A stretch of 15,693 nt of DNA, from positions 1-15,693 of the forward strand of contig CAYUIK010000100.1 in the NCBI GenBank assembly GCA_964444805.1. The letters run 5' to 3'. This document shows, one piece after another, positions 1 to 7,281 of this stretch (position 1 is the first letter of the stretch; each line of letters begins with the position of its first letter). The stretch is from RECG01 sp964444805 (GTDB lineage: Bacteria; Bacillota_I; Bacilli_A; Acholeplasmatales; Acholeplasmataceae). A model generated the notes under the pieces. That model was not told the DNA's origin, made no database searches, and saw nothing but the letters and a program-made list of their open reading frames with translations. The translations under genes and the position numbers were made by a program.

Positions 1-886
1 GTTTATTGAACCGATACTGTGACATGTGCGGTTCCATGACCGAAAACGTCGATATGCTCGTCGAGCTTTTTCTCGCATAGTCTTCGGCGTCAATCGCCAT
101 GCGTACATCAAGCGCACGAGTCGCGCCTTGTTCAAGGTGATCCGCGAGATAATCCTCGTAGTCCTTTCGTTCGATTGAATTCGATATCGTGACTTTTGAA
201 ACGTAGAGCTCAACCGAGTTGTTCAGCGTCAAACGAATCGTATTTTGTCCGGCTTGGAGTCGATTCTTTAGCGGTTCCTTGATGATGGCCGCCGGATCCT
301 GGGAAGGATAATCCTTTGTCCATTTTTCAACGCTTTTGACAGAAATCGGTATTTCATCGCCATACCGATCGAGTCGCGGTTCTGACACTTCTTTTTCATA
401 GACGAGGTCGAGCAATATGCCTGCATCCTCGTTGTATTGTATTTCAAAGGGTTGGTCGCCATACGCGATTTCTTTTTTGAGTTCGGGATTTCGAATCCGT
501 TCATCGACGATGAGATAGTCTATCCAGATCTCATAAAGCCCGGTTTCTTCGACTGTTAGATCGATTTCAATCGCGTCCCCCACGCCCAATCCGATCGCTT
601 GTACACCATACATCTCTTCGACTGGCAAGTCGGTCATAAAGGTTTCTGCTTCAACCACGTGCTGAACGCGTGGCATCGGTTCATCTTGATCGAGCCATTT
701 TTGATAGACACTCCGATAACTGTTGACGTTTTCAAGTGTCTCAAGCGATCCGCTTGTTTCCTGGTCCGTCTTGGCGTCATATGTTTCATCCACATCAGCG
801 TTAGCCGTCAGAGACAGGGAAAAAAGGATGGTCCAAAGTCCGATAAGCGATCCGATGATCATTCGCTTGATGTATCGATCCAACAT
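1..886 (-). CDS. Large secreted ABC-type solute-binding protein with N-terminal carbohydrate-binding-like domain, 3' end missing
   Basis: The open frame runs from an ATG at 884-886 to the window edge without a stop, giving about 295 residues of a longer protein. GGAG at 895-898 lies 8 nt before the ATG. Residues 1-31 are a signal peptide (basic start, hydrophobic core, ANA before D) with no lipobox cysteine. The mature part has AEAETF-like 'VEAETF' near residue 80, then 'GLYEIWIDYLIVDE', 'RLQAGQNTIRLTLNNS' and 'DYEDYLADH'. From memory this is the pattern of the N-terminal galactose-binding-like domain found in unusually large (about 900 aa) extracellular solute-binding proteins of Firmicutes sugar ABC systems. 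The SBP core itself lies outside the window, so that part is inferred. It follows the esterase gene after a 22 nt gap and is probably the last gene visible in the uronate operon. It would capture a glycan or oligouronide outside the membrane. Confidence 0.6.
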   Translation of the reverse strand, partial: MLDRYIKRMIIGSLIGLWTILFSLSLTANADVDETYDAKTDQETSGSLETLENVNSYRSVYQKWLDQDEPMPRVQHVVEAETFMTDLPVEEMYGVQAIGLGVGDAIEIDLTVEETGLYEIWIDYLIVDERIRNPELKKEIAYGDQPFEIQYNEDAGILLDLVYEKEVSEPRLDRYGDEIPISVKSVEKWTKDYPSQDPAAIIKEPLKNRLQAGQNTIRLTLNNSVELYVSKVTISNSIERKDYEDYLADHLEQGATRALDVRMAIDAEDYARKSSTSISTFSVMEPHMSQYRFNK

Positions 887-908
887 GTCGAACGCTCCTT
901 TCACAAAA

Positions 909-1517
909 TCAATGTTTTATCAGTTGATCCTTGATTTTCAAACAGATGCCTTTGGCATAGCGCTTGGTATGCCTGAGATCCAAGTGCACGTGGTCGATCA
1001 AGCACCTTTCATCGAAAGCACCGAGCACGTCCTTAGAATCGATTACAAGGATGTCATGCCGACGCGCGGCATCGATAACGGCATGGTTATAGGCTATTCG
1101 CTCACGATCATAGCGTTTATGATCCAAGCGACGATTATGGTGGTGATCGAAAACCGGTGGCATCAAAACCCAGATTCCTTCCCGCGCAATCGTGCGAACT
1201 CTGACGAAGACGCGATCAAGATTTTTCCGGAACACCTCAATCGAAACCATCGGCATGTCTTCGCCATCCACGTGCTTTATATCGTGTAGTCCACACGCCA
1301 TGATCAAGACGTCCGCATAGACGTTTTGACTTTCGATGGCTTTCATATATGTCAGCAACATCGTCGATGGTCCGACATTTTGATCGAGGGGGGCGAGATC
1401 GAGTCCGTGATTCGTGCCGGAATACGTGACCCCCTGTCGGGCCAAACATTGAAACAAATCAGGGTTTGCCTGCAGGAGGATACTGTCACCTAGACCAATT
1501 ACGCATTTCTTTTTCAC
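909..1517 (-). CDS. SGNH/GDSL-family hydrolase, probable carbohydrate esterase
   Basis: This 202-residue protein has the SGNH layout. Block I is 'IGLGDSILLQ' (nucleophile Ser12) near the N-terminus, a block III equivalent is 'ACGLHDIKHV' (about 74-83), and block V is 'DHVHLD' near 175-180 with the catalytic Asp/His. It has no signal peptide, so it should act in the cytoplasm. The start is a GTG whose bases overlap the TGA of iclR (GTGA, 4 nt). No separate Shine-Dalgarno is visible, so translation is probably coupled to iclR. Members of this family often remove acetyl groups from plant or bacterial polysaccharide fragments, and lying inside a uronate operon suggests deacetylation of imported oligosaccharides. 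Substrate is inferred from context only. Block III has His where the classical GxND motif has Asn. Confidence 0.72.
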   Translation of the reverse strand: MKKKCVIGLGDSILLQANPDLFQCLARQGVTYSGTNHGLDLAPLDQNVGPSTMLLTYMKAIESQNVYADVLIMACGLHDIKHVDGEDMPMVSIEVFRKNLDRVFVRVRTIAREGIWVLMPPVFDHHHNRRLDHKRYDRERIAYNHAVIDAARRHDILVIDSKDVLGAFDERCLIDHVHLDLRHTKRYAKGICLKIKDQLIKH

Positions 1518-2227
1518 AGGGATGAGAAGTCAGCGATGAAACCGAGTTTACGAGAAATGTTTTCCGAGATCGAAACGAACTCTTCCGCTAAAGCCTCTCG
1601 ATCCGTTTCGATCGATGCGAGGTCGCACGCTGCGATGACGCCAACCACACGATTTTCAAAGTTGTAGACGGGTGCCGCTAACGTAACAATGTGCGGACTA
1701 TTCCGATCATTGGCGAACAGATAGCGTTTCCTCCGGTTTTCATCGAAGTCAGGAAGATTTCTGTCCAAAACCTTCTGATCAAAACTCAGGTAACACTGTC
1801 CTACGACGCTATTGGTGAAATCATGGGTCGCTGTTCCGATTTCCTGTGGGGTCATGACTTTACTGTTTTTCGGTTGGTATTTATGTACATAGACGATCTT
1901 GTCATTAATCCGCTTTGTTCCAAAAACCGTAAACCCGGTCTTCATTGCGAAATCCTTGAGTTCGTGTTCGGCAGACTCGATAAAACTGGAGTTTTTCGTG
2001 TAGACGGATCCGATCGCGAACATCTTCGATCCGATGACATAGTTTTTTAGTCGGGGATCCTTATAGTAGACAGCATCCGCTTTGTAAAGCGTTTGGAGAA
2101 AGTCATAGCATGTCGCTTTGGGAATGTCTAGTTTGGGGTAGATCTCCCCGAGTGTCAAGCCTTCCTCGTGCTTGGCGATGAGTTCAAGAATGGCGAGCAC
2201 CCGATTGACTGTTCGATTGTCTTTCAT
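1514..2227 (-). CDS. IclR-family transcriptional regulator
   Basis: This 237-residue protein has the two-domain IclR layout. A winged helix-turn-helix occupies about residues 5-62 ('TVNRVLAILELIAKHEEGLTLGEI', 'IPKATCYDFLQTL'), followed by a GAF-like effector domain with 'VVGQCYLSFD' and 'APVYNFENRVVGVIAACDL'. Its length is typical of the family. AGGAGG lies 7 nt before the ATG, inside the end of uxaC, and the ATG overlaps the uxaC stop by 4 nt. At its 3' end it overlaps the esterase by 4 nt. IclR proteins such as KdgR control uronate and pectin catabolism using pathway intermediates (KDG in KdgR), so the likely role is control of this operon, perhaps through the inverted repeat at 5211-5245. 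Effector and sign of regulation are not readable from sequence. Confidence 0.88.
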   Translation of the reverse strand: MKDNRTVNRVLAILELIAKHEEGLTLGEIYPKLDIPKATCYDFLQTLYKADAVYYKDPRLKNYVIGSKMFAIGSVYTKNSSFIESAEHELKDFAMKTGFTVFGTKRINDKIVYVHKYQPKNSKVMTPQEIGTATHDFTNSVVGQCYLSFDQKVLDRNLPDFDENRRKRYLFANDRNSPHIVTLAAPVYNFENRVVGVIAACDLASIETDREALAEEFVSISENISRKLGFIADFSSL

Positions 2228-3639
2228 TTAAAACCCTCCTGATCAAGTCCGAAGCGAAAGTATGCCTTCGCATTACCATAACAGATCGCTTCGATCATGT
2301 TCTGAATCATCGATTCATCGTGAGGATATCGTCCTGACAAAACTTCTGTTCCGATATAGTCCGAAAGAATGCGTCGGAAATAATCATGTCGCGGATAGGA
2401 TAGAAAACTTCTCGAATCGGTTAGCATGCCGATGAATAGAGCGAGGACGCCGTTATTGGCAACCGTCTCGAGCTGTTTTTTCATTCCTTGAATCGTATCG
2501 AGAAACCACCAGGCTGAACCAAACTGAATTTTTCCGGGAATCCCGTCCCCTTGAAACGATTGTCCGATCGTCATGGCAACCTCAAAATCACCAGGGTTCA
2601 ACGTATAAAGAATCGTTCTGGGTAAATGATTCTCATAATCGAGACGATCGAGAAGCTCGGAAAGACGTTTCGCGATGAGCTCATCGTTGATGGCATCATA
2701 TCCATAGTCTGGTCCGAATCGCTCATACATGCGTGTCCGTATGTTTCGTAGTGCCCCGATATGGTATTGAACGACCCACGCGCGGTCATAATAGGCGCGT
2801 CCGAGAAAATAAAGCATGTGCGACTTATATATACCAATCTCTTCGGGCGTCAAGGTTTCCAAGCGATACGCTTTATGATAGATCGCTTCGACGCGCTCGC
2901 GCGCTGCCCGGACACACTCAAACTGGTCAATCGCGTGGTCCGCGAGGCGACAGCCATGTTCATGAAAAAAGTCTATACGCTTTAATAAAGCTCTTTCTAG
3001 TTTATCAAGATGATCGATTTCCGTCTCTGTGACGCGCTCAAGCGTCCGGATCCACGGTCGAAATGTTTCTCGCTCGATATCGACCGCACGGTCCGGTCGA
3101 AATGCGGGTATGACGCGCGTTTGAAAGGTCTCGTCGTCTTTGAGTTTTTCGTGATAGCGAAGGTCATCGACGGGATCATCGGTCGTGCAGATCACTTCGA
3201 CGTTACTCATCTTGATAAGCGCACGCGTCGTTAAGTGCTTGAGGGAATCATTCGCCTTTTGATAGATTCTTTTTGCTGATTTCTCGTTCAAAACCTCATT
3301 GATCCCGAAGAACGCCTTCAACTCCATATGCGTCCAGTGATAGAGCGGATTTCCGATCAAATGCGGCACGGTTCGAGCCCAGGCCATGAAACGTTTAAAA
3401 TCATCGTCGGTTCCACTTACCAAGGATTCGTCATAGCCCATCGCACGCATGGCACGCCACTTATAGTGATCTTTTCCCAACCATACGTCAGTAATCGTCT
3501 TAAACGTTCGATCCAAATAGATATCCTTAGCCTCGAGATGGCAATGATAATCGATGATCGGCAAGTTTTTCGCATAGTCGTGATAGATCTGTTTCGAGAT
3601 TGGATTCGATAAAAGGAAATCATCCGATAAAAACGTCAT
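2224..3639 (-). CDS. uxaC: Glucuronate isomerase (uronate isomerase)
   Basis: This 471-residue protein has the usual UxaC length and aligns by eye over its whole span. 'IIDYHCHLEAKDI' (His32, His34) near the N-terminus is the metal-binding HxH motif of this amidohydrolase-superfamily isomerase. 'GNPLYHWTHMELKAFFGI', 'ICTTDDPVDDLRYH', 'YHIGALRNIRTRM' and 'LTDSRSFLSYPRHDYFRR' are further family signatures. It converts D-glucuronate to D-fructuronate and D-galacturonate to D-tagaturonate in the cytoplasm. It lies 56 nt downstream of uxaE, and its last 4 nt overlap the iclR start. The ribosome site is modest (AGGA about 11-17 nt before the ATG at 3637-3639). UxuB/UxaB, UxuA and KdgK, the next steps of the pathway, are not in the window. 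Confidence 0.95.
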   Translation of the reverse strand: MTFLSDDFLLSNPISKQIYHDYAKNLPIIDYHCHLEAKDIYLDRTFKTITDVWLGKDHYKWRAMRAMGYDESLVSGTDDDFKRFMAWARTVPHLIGNPLYHWTHMELKAFFGINEVLNEKSAKRIYQKANDSLKHLTTRALIKMSNVEVICTTDDPVDDLRYHEKLKDDETFQTRVIPAFRPDRAVDIERETFRPWIRTLERVTETEIDHLDKLERALLKRIDFFHEHGCRLADHAIDQFECVRAARERVEAIYHKAYRLETLTPEEIGIYKSHMLYFLGRAYYDRAWVVQYHIGALRNIRTRMYERFGPDYGYDAINDELIAKRLSELLDRLDYENHLPRTILYTLNPGDFEVAMTIGQSFQGDGIPGKIQFGSAWWFLDTIQGMKKQLETVANNGVLALFIGMLTDSRSFLSYPRHDYFRRILSDYIGTEVLSGRYPHDESMIQNMIEAICYGNAKAYFRFGLDQEGFK

Positions 3640-3695
3640 CGTGTCTCACATCCTGTCCTAAGAGATCATAGTCGTTCTAGCTTTTTATCCATCTT

Positions 3696-5126
3696 CTAAT
3701 GATTGTTTTCAAGCTGCACGAGGTGCCGACGGATATGCGCGGCAAGCATGTCATGATAATCCATCCTATACCGGTTCCAAAGCCGATCAAGATCGTCTTT
3801 AAAGCGGTACGTGCCATCTTCATTCAAAGCATTCAAGATGTGCCCGTAAGTAATATGAAGCAGCTGTCTCGCATCATCGTTTTCGAATAGTGCGACGAGC
3901 TGATCGTCTGAAAGCGTATCGAGCGCCGGGATGTTTGAAAGATTTGTCGTGACGTGATAGAGCTTTTGGGCGTCTGCGAATGAATCGATGGAAAAGGCGT
4001 GGATCTTTCGATAGAGTCCGGGATCCTTGAGCGCGATGAGTCGCATCGCCTCGAGCCAATTCGTCCCCGCCGTCTTAACATGGTAGCGGCCTCGTGTTTG
4101 CTGGCCGATCATTCGAAAGATGGAAAACTTGTCCGATCCCGAGTGAATACTCAGTTTATATCCGAAGCGTCGCGCGATCGCTGCGTGGATCGCAAAGTCG
4201 GTTTCAAAGGTGTCGATATCGCCAATATAGTCGATGCCTTTTTGAAATTCACCGATAAATCGCGGTGCGAGCGTATCGAGTCGAACGCCACGGCGATCGA
4301 GTTCGGAAGCGATGACGTAGTGGTCGAGTGGCGTTGTCGGTGTCGCTGTTTCGTCGATCGAAAGTTCAAAATTGGCTCGTTTATCGCGACTGGAAAAGAA
4401 CTGTTCATAGATCTTTTCCGTGTAGTCGATCGCTTCGCCATAGATCGCATAAGCACGTCTCAAACCCGCTTGCTCGATTTTTAGTACGTGATCTTCAATC
4501 GAGATCGTTTGACCGAGATAACGATCCTTGAAATCCTGTGGCATATCCGCTCGCAAATCGAGGTCACTTTCTTGTTTGATATAGTCACTGCAGTCCAGCG
4601 TAATCATCGTATATCCGATCTTTAGCGCTGATTCAATTTCTTCTGGCGTCCGCAAGTGATCACCATCAGCACCGAAGCCTTTCTTATATCCTGCTTTAAA
4701 AACAGCGAAAGATGCCGCATCGAGTACGTCTTCATACGTTCTTCTCGTCATGTTCAGCTCGCGCATCGATTGTTGTGCGAGGATGGGATAAACGTCATGA
4801 TTTTTGATTGCCTGCAAATGTCCGAATCCTGCGATACCAAGACGGTCACCCAGGCCGATCGTTCGGTCATAAGCAAGGATCGGGATCGGGCTCGTATAGG
4901 GAACGTGCTTGCGTAGGCTTTTCGCATTGGCGTGATTCAAAGGTGCAATCTTGACGCGTCCAAATTCATTTTCTACATACTCACCAAAAAAATCATCGGC
5001 GAGCGAGCCCTGTATGCAGAGACGGTCTTTACCGTCGTGACAACACATCAAGATAAAACCTTGTTGGGATCGATAGAGTGACTTCTTATAGATCGAATCA
5101 CTTTGTAAGTTGTCCAAAAGATCCAT
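3696..5126 (-). CDS. uxaE: Tagaturonate epimerase
   Basis: The protein is 476 residues from the ATG chosen here. It carries motifs I associate with the UxaE family: 'GLGDRLGIAGFGH', 'AQQSMREL', 'GFGADGDH', 'SIDETATPTTPLDH', 'RFIGEFQKGIDY', 'LSIHSGSDKFSIF', 'HVKTAGTNWLEAMR' and 'LLHITYGHILN'. UxaE, described in Thermotoga maritima, interconverts D-tagaturonate and D-fructuronate, so galacturonate can join the glucuronate branch without tagaturonate reductase and altronate dehydratase. The frame is open to another ATG at 5184-5186. That start has no Shine-Dalgarno, and it would add 20 low-complexity residues that contain the ribosome site and a hairpin. With the ATG at 5124-5126 the N-terminus matches my recollection of the family length. 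This is the first gene of the operon. Confidence 0.9.
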   Translation of the reverse strand: MDLLDNLQSDSIYKKSLYRSQQGFILMCCHDGKDRLCIQGSLADDFFGEYVENEFGRVKIAPLNHANAKSLRKHVPYTSPIPILAYDRTIGLGDRLGIAGFGHLQAIKNHDVYPILAQQSMRELNMTRRTYEDVLDAASFAVFKAGYKKGFGADGDHLRTPEEIESALKIGYTMITLDCSDYIKQESDLDLRADMPQDFKDRYLGQTISIEDHVLKIEQAGLRRAYAIYGEAIDYTEKIYEQFFSSRDKRANFELSIDETATPTTPLDHYVIASELDRRGVRLDTLAPRFIGEFQKGIDYIGDIDTFETDFAIHAAIARRFGYKLSIHSGSDKFSIFRMIGQQTRGRYHVKTAGTNWLEAMRLIALKDPGLYRKIHAFSIDSFADAQKLYHVTTNLSNIPALDTLSDDQLVALFENDDARQLLHITYGHILNALNEDGTYRFKDDLDRLWNRYRMDYHDMLAAHIRRHLVQLENNH

Positions 5127-5176
5127 GTGTATGCGTGTTCGCGAGCGAGATGATGTGTCGTCGCGAACGCTCCTTT
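5124..5176 (-). promoter_or_regulatory. uxaE ribosome site separated from the ATG by a hairpin
   Basis: On the minus strand AAAGGAG (5170-5176) is followed one base later by an 8-bp perfect inverted repeat, GTTCGCGA at 5161-5168 and TCGCGAAC at 5137-5144, with a 16-nt loop. Ten bases after it comes the ATG at 5124-5126. In linear sequence the Shine-Dalgarno is more than 40 nt from this ATG. If the hairpin is folded, the effective spacing becomes about 11 nt. The core GAAAGGAGCGTTCG is identical to the ribosome site of the solute-binding protein gene at the far end of the operon. The looped-out reading is inference; the repeat and spacing are directly visible. Confidence 0.5.
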
Positions 5177-5210
5177 CTGTCGTCATGTCATTGATTGGAA
5201 TGATGATTCG

Positions 5211-5245
5211 GGTGTCCTTCTATAAAGTCTATATATGCGGACACC
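5211..5245. promoter_or_regulatory. Inverted repeat, candidate operator of the uronate operon
   Basis: GGTGTCC (5211-5217) and GGACACC (5239-5245) are perfect 7-bp inverted arms with 21 AT-rich bases between them. They lie just downstream of the predicted start site and flank the second -10 candidate. The position suits a repressor site for the IclR protein encoded in the operon, or a leader hairpin. No second copy with both arms was found in the window. Confidence 0.45.
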
Positions 5246-5258
5246 GTCTATCATCAAT

Positions 5259-5287
5259 ATTATATCACAAAAATATCGAAATGAAAA
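5259..5287 (-). promoter_or_regulatory. Promoter of the uxaE-uxaC-iclR operon
   Basis: On the minus strand TTTTCA (5282-5287) is followed after 17 nt by TATAAT (5259-5264), preceded by TGA as an extended -10. Transcription would start near 5252, leaving a leader of about 125 nt before uxaE. A weaker second candidate lies downstream (TTGATG 5252-5257, 16-18 nt, TATATA/TATAGA around 5228-5235). Confidence 0.6.
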
Positions 5288-5406
5288 CGCTTTTTTTTAT
5301 CATTCAAGTACTTTTTTTTCGTCGATAGGTCCAATCTTTCATACCGTTTATCATGTCGGTCGATGGGTCGTAATAACGTATGATTTTTTATTCATGTTTG
5401 AATTTG

Positions 5407-5442
5407 AAAAAAACCTTTTGACAGGACACGTCAAAAGGTTTT
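5407..5442 (-). terminator. Strong intrinsic terminator of the four-gene DUF2975-to-toroid operon
   Basis: AAAACCTTTTGAC (5410-5422) and GTCAAAAGGTTTT (5430-5442) form a perfect 13-bp stem with a 7-nt loop. On the minus strand the stem runs into seven T (5407-5413). It lies 45 nt after the stop of the toroid gene. The A tract on the other side could also let it act weakly on the plus strand. Confidence 0.9.
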
Positions 5443-5487
5443 GGTCACGCTGGTATGAATCATGTGTTCGAGAAACGGGTTGTCGAT

Positions 5488-6447
5488 CTAGGCGACCGAC
5501 CGATCGAGTCGACGTTGGATGTAACATGCGTATCTCTTGGGGTCGTAAAATTTTAAAACCTTGAACACGCGCTGCGTGTTAAAGGGACAAAACCGCCCCG
5601 TTCTCGTGTAACGCTGGTGTTGCTTGCCTTTGGGTCTTCTTTCGGCCTTGATTCGACCGTAATAATCGAGTCTTTCCACGATGATATCCAATCCTTCCGC
5701 CATCCGCATGTCGTAGGGAAAGCGGAGTTCAGCCAGGACTTCGAGCACTCTTAAGAGGTCGTATCGCCACGAATATGGAAAGTCGAAGTTGAGCATATCC
5801 TTATGAATGATTTCGCCTGTTCGGGCCGAACGGAACAGTCGTTTCGTCAAGATATATTCGATTCCCGGGGGAATGGCTCGTTCGATATCTTTCAAGCGAT
5901 ACGTCAGATCACTCTTTCGCAGCTTGGAAAACGCCTCGATCACCGAAAGCGTCGTATGCAAAGAGGACTGACGCGGATTTTCTTGCCACTCACAGTTCCA
6001 TCCGCCGTCCTTGAGCTGGTTAAGAAGCACGTAGTCGATCATGTCTAGGACCCTTGCATCCGGGAGATTCGCCTCCGCGGCAATACGAATCATCATCGCG
6101 ACGACGCACAGATCCTGGTATCGGTTCAAATCGATCAGACCCTTTGGTTTCCACATGTGATCGAACAGGACCAGGATCGCTTTTTTGATGCGTGGGTCGT
6201 CCATCGGGGCACCGAGTTGACAGAGCTGAAACAGCGTATAGTGGGTCGAAATGTATTTCGGACTGTAAAAACCTTCCCACATGTACGTCTGGGGATCTTG
6301 TTTTTTCATGAGAACGAGTCCAAAACCACGTTTCAACGTGCGTTCTCGCAAATCCCTTAGTTCGTCTTCTGGAACGTCTAGAAGGTCGCGCTTGACGAGA
6401 TATTTGACGGATATGTTGCTTTTAAGAAGCCAATCGATGACGGTCAT
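5488..6447 (-). CDS. Terpenoid-cyclase/prenyltransferase-like alpha/alpha-toroid protein of unknown function
   Basis: This 319-residue soluble protein has no signal peptide or membrane segment. 'QLKDGGWNCEW' (144-154) matches the QxxDGGW-type repeat of the squalene-cyclase/prenyltransferase toroid fold. Around it are paired helices such as 'STHYTLFQLCQLGAP' (68-81), 'SSLHTTLSVIEAFSKL' (161-176) and 'FPYSWRYDLLRVLEVL' (223-238). The DxDD acid motif of class II cyclases is absent and the length is about half that of squalene-hopene cyclase, so a canonical cyclase reaction is unlikely. The C-terminus is basic and Arg-rich (about 265-315). It starts 3 nt after the lipoprotein stop and ends the operon. 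Similar proteins are usually left as hypothetical or 'prenyltransferase-like', and no function is assigned here. Confidence 0.65.
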   Translation of the reverse strand: MTVIDWLLKSNISVKYLVKRDLLDVPEDELRDLRERTLKRGFGLVLMKKQDPQTYMWEGFYSPKYISTHYTLFQLCQLGAPMDDPRIKKAILVLFDHMWKPKGLIDLNRYQDLCVVAMMIRIAAEANLPDARVLDMIDYVLLNQLKDGGWNCEWQENPRQSSLHTTLSVIEAFSKLRKSDLTYRLKDIERAIPPGIEYILTKRLFRSARTGEIIHKDMLNFDFPYSWRYDLLRVLEVLAELRFPYDMRMAEGLDIIVERLDYYGRIKAERRPKGKQHQRYTRTGRFCPFNTQRVFKVLKFYDPKRYACYIQRRLDRSVA

Positions 6448-6450
6448 GGC

Positions 6451-7281
6451 TCAATCCTCCCGGTTGAAATCGATTTCGACGTAGTCGTTTTCGACGAGAT
6501 CGAGGTCATTTAAAAATTTCAAGTGGAAGAACTCCTGATCGACATGCTCGCTTTCTTCGATCAAGGTCCGTTCGATGTAGAGTTCGTCGTCTTGATCCCG
6601 ATACGTTTCTTCAACGAGCATGTAGGCCATATGCTCATGGGCCTTGATCGTTTTAACATCGGATTCTTCCGCGATGACATCCGTTTGAAGCAAATCGTTA
6701 TGCTCGTCGTATTGCCTGAATGAAACCGCAAGGAGGTCATCGACAAGGATGAACTCGACGGATACAATGAGCTCAGCAAACGTTTGATCCGGATAGGTTC
6801 CGGTCTGTGTGAGCGTGATTTGCGCTCCCCCGATATCGCTTCCGAGTGAGGGCCGCTCGTAAATCTCATGCGTGATCAAGTCCTCATAGAGAACCGCTAG
6901 ATGGACCGTCTTTGAAGCAAGATCTCTTCCGACATATACGCTTGTATCGAAGGTATAGGTATACGTCATGTTGAGCAATTCGTCATCTTCATGTTCGGAA
7001 TGGACGTGCAAGTCAAACGTGCCGATCACGCTTTTTCCGTATTGACTGCACGTACGGTCTTTTTGAACATATTGTCCTTCGCAGACGAAACTCACGTAGA
7101 GATACTCCGTGAGATCGAGCGAAGCATAGGGTTCTTCATGGATATCCATCTTGATGGCGAAAGGGACTTCGTATGGACTTTCATCTTTTCCCTTGGGCAG
7201 ATCGGATTCGACGGCGAGCTCACAGCTTCCCAAGGATAGGATCAGCATCAAGAGCAGTATGGTACTAAACGTTTTCTTCAT
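6451..7281 (-). CDS. Secreted lipoprotein of unknown function
   Basis: This 276-residue protein starts 'MKKTFSTILLLMLILSLGSCE'. The basic n-region, hydrophobic stretch and LGSC lipobox (Cys20) indicate signal peptidase II processing and anchoring to the outer face of the membrane. The mature part is very acidic (many E/D) and rich in predicted beta strands, for example 'LNMTYTYTFDTSVYVG' and 'TFAELIVSVEFILVDDLLAV'. Cys67 and Cys78 could form a disulfide. I recognise no family. AAAGGAG lies 6 nt before the ATG, inside the 3' end of the HTH gene, which it overlaps by 17 nt, so the two are transcribed together. Confidence 0.75.
   Translation of the reverse strand: MKKTFSTILLLMLILSLGSCELAVESDLPKGKDESPYEVPFAIKMDIHEEPYASLDLTEYLYVSFVCEGQYVQKDRTCSQYGKSVIGTFDLHVHSEHEDDELLNMTYTYTFDTSVYVGRDLASKTVHLAVLYEDLITHEIYERPSLGSDIGGAQITLTQTGTYPDQTFAELIVSVEFILVDDLLAVSFRQYDEHNDLLQTDVIAEESDVKTIKAHEHMAYMLVEETYRDQDDELYIERTLIEESEHVDQEFFHLKFLNDLDLVENDYVEIDFNRED

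Noticed and set aside
723..1289. 188-aa open frame on the plus strand
   Set aside because: It is antisense to the binding-protein and esterase genes, has no ribosome site, and its translation shows no recognisable family.
3999..4484. 161-aa open frame on the plus strand
   Set aside because: It is a shadow of uxaE on the other strand, caused by GC-rich codon bias; there is no ribosome site or family resemblance.
5127..5186. Start of uxaE at the first ATG (5184-5186)
   Set aside because: No Shine-Dalgarno precedes it, and the extra 20 residues would be encoded by the ribosome site and hairpin themselves.
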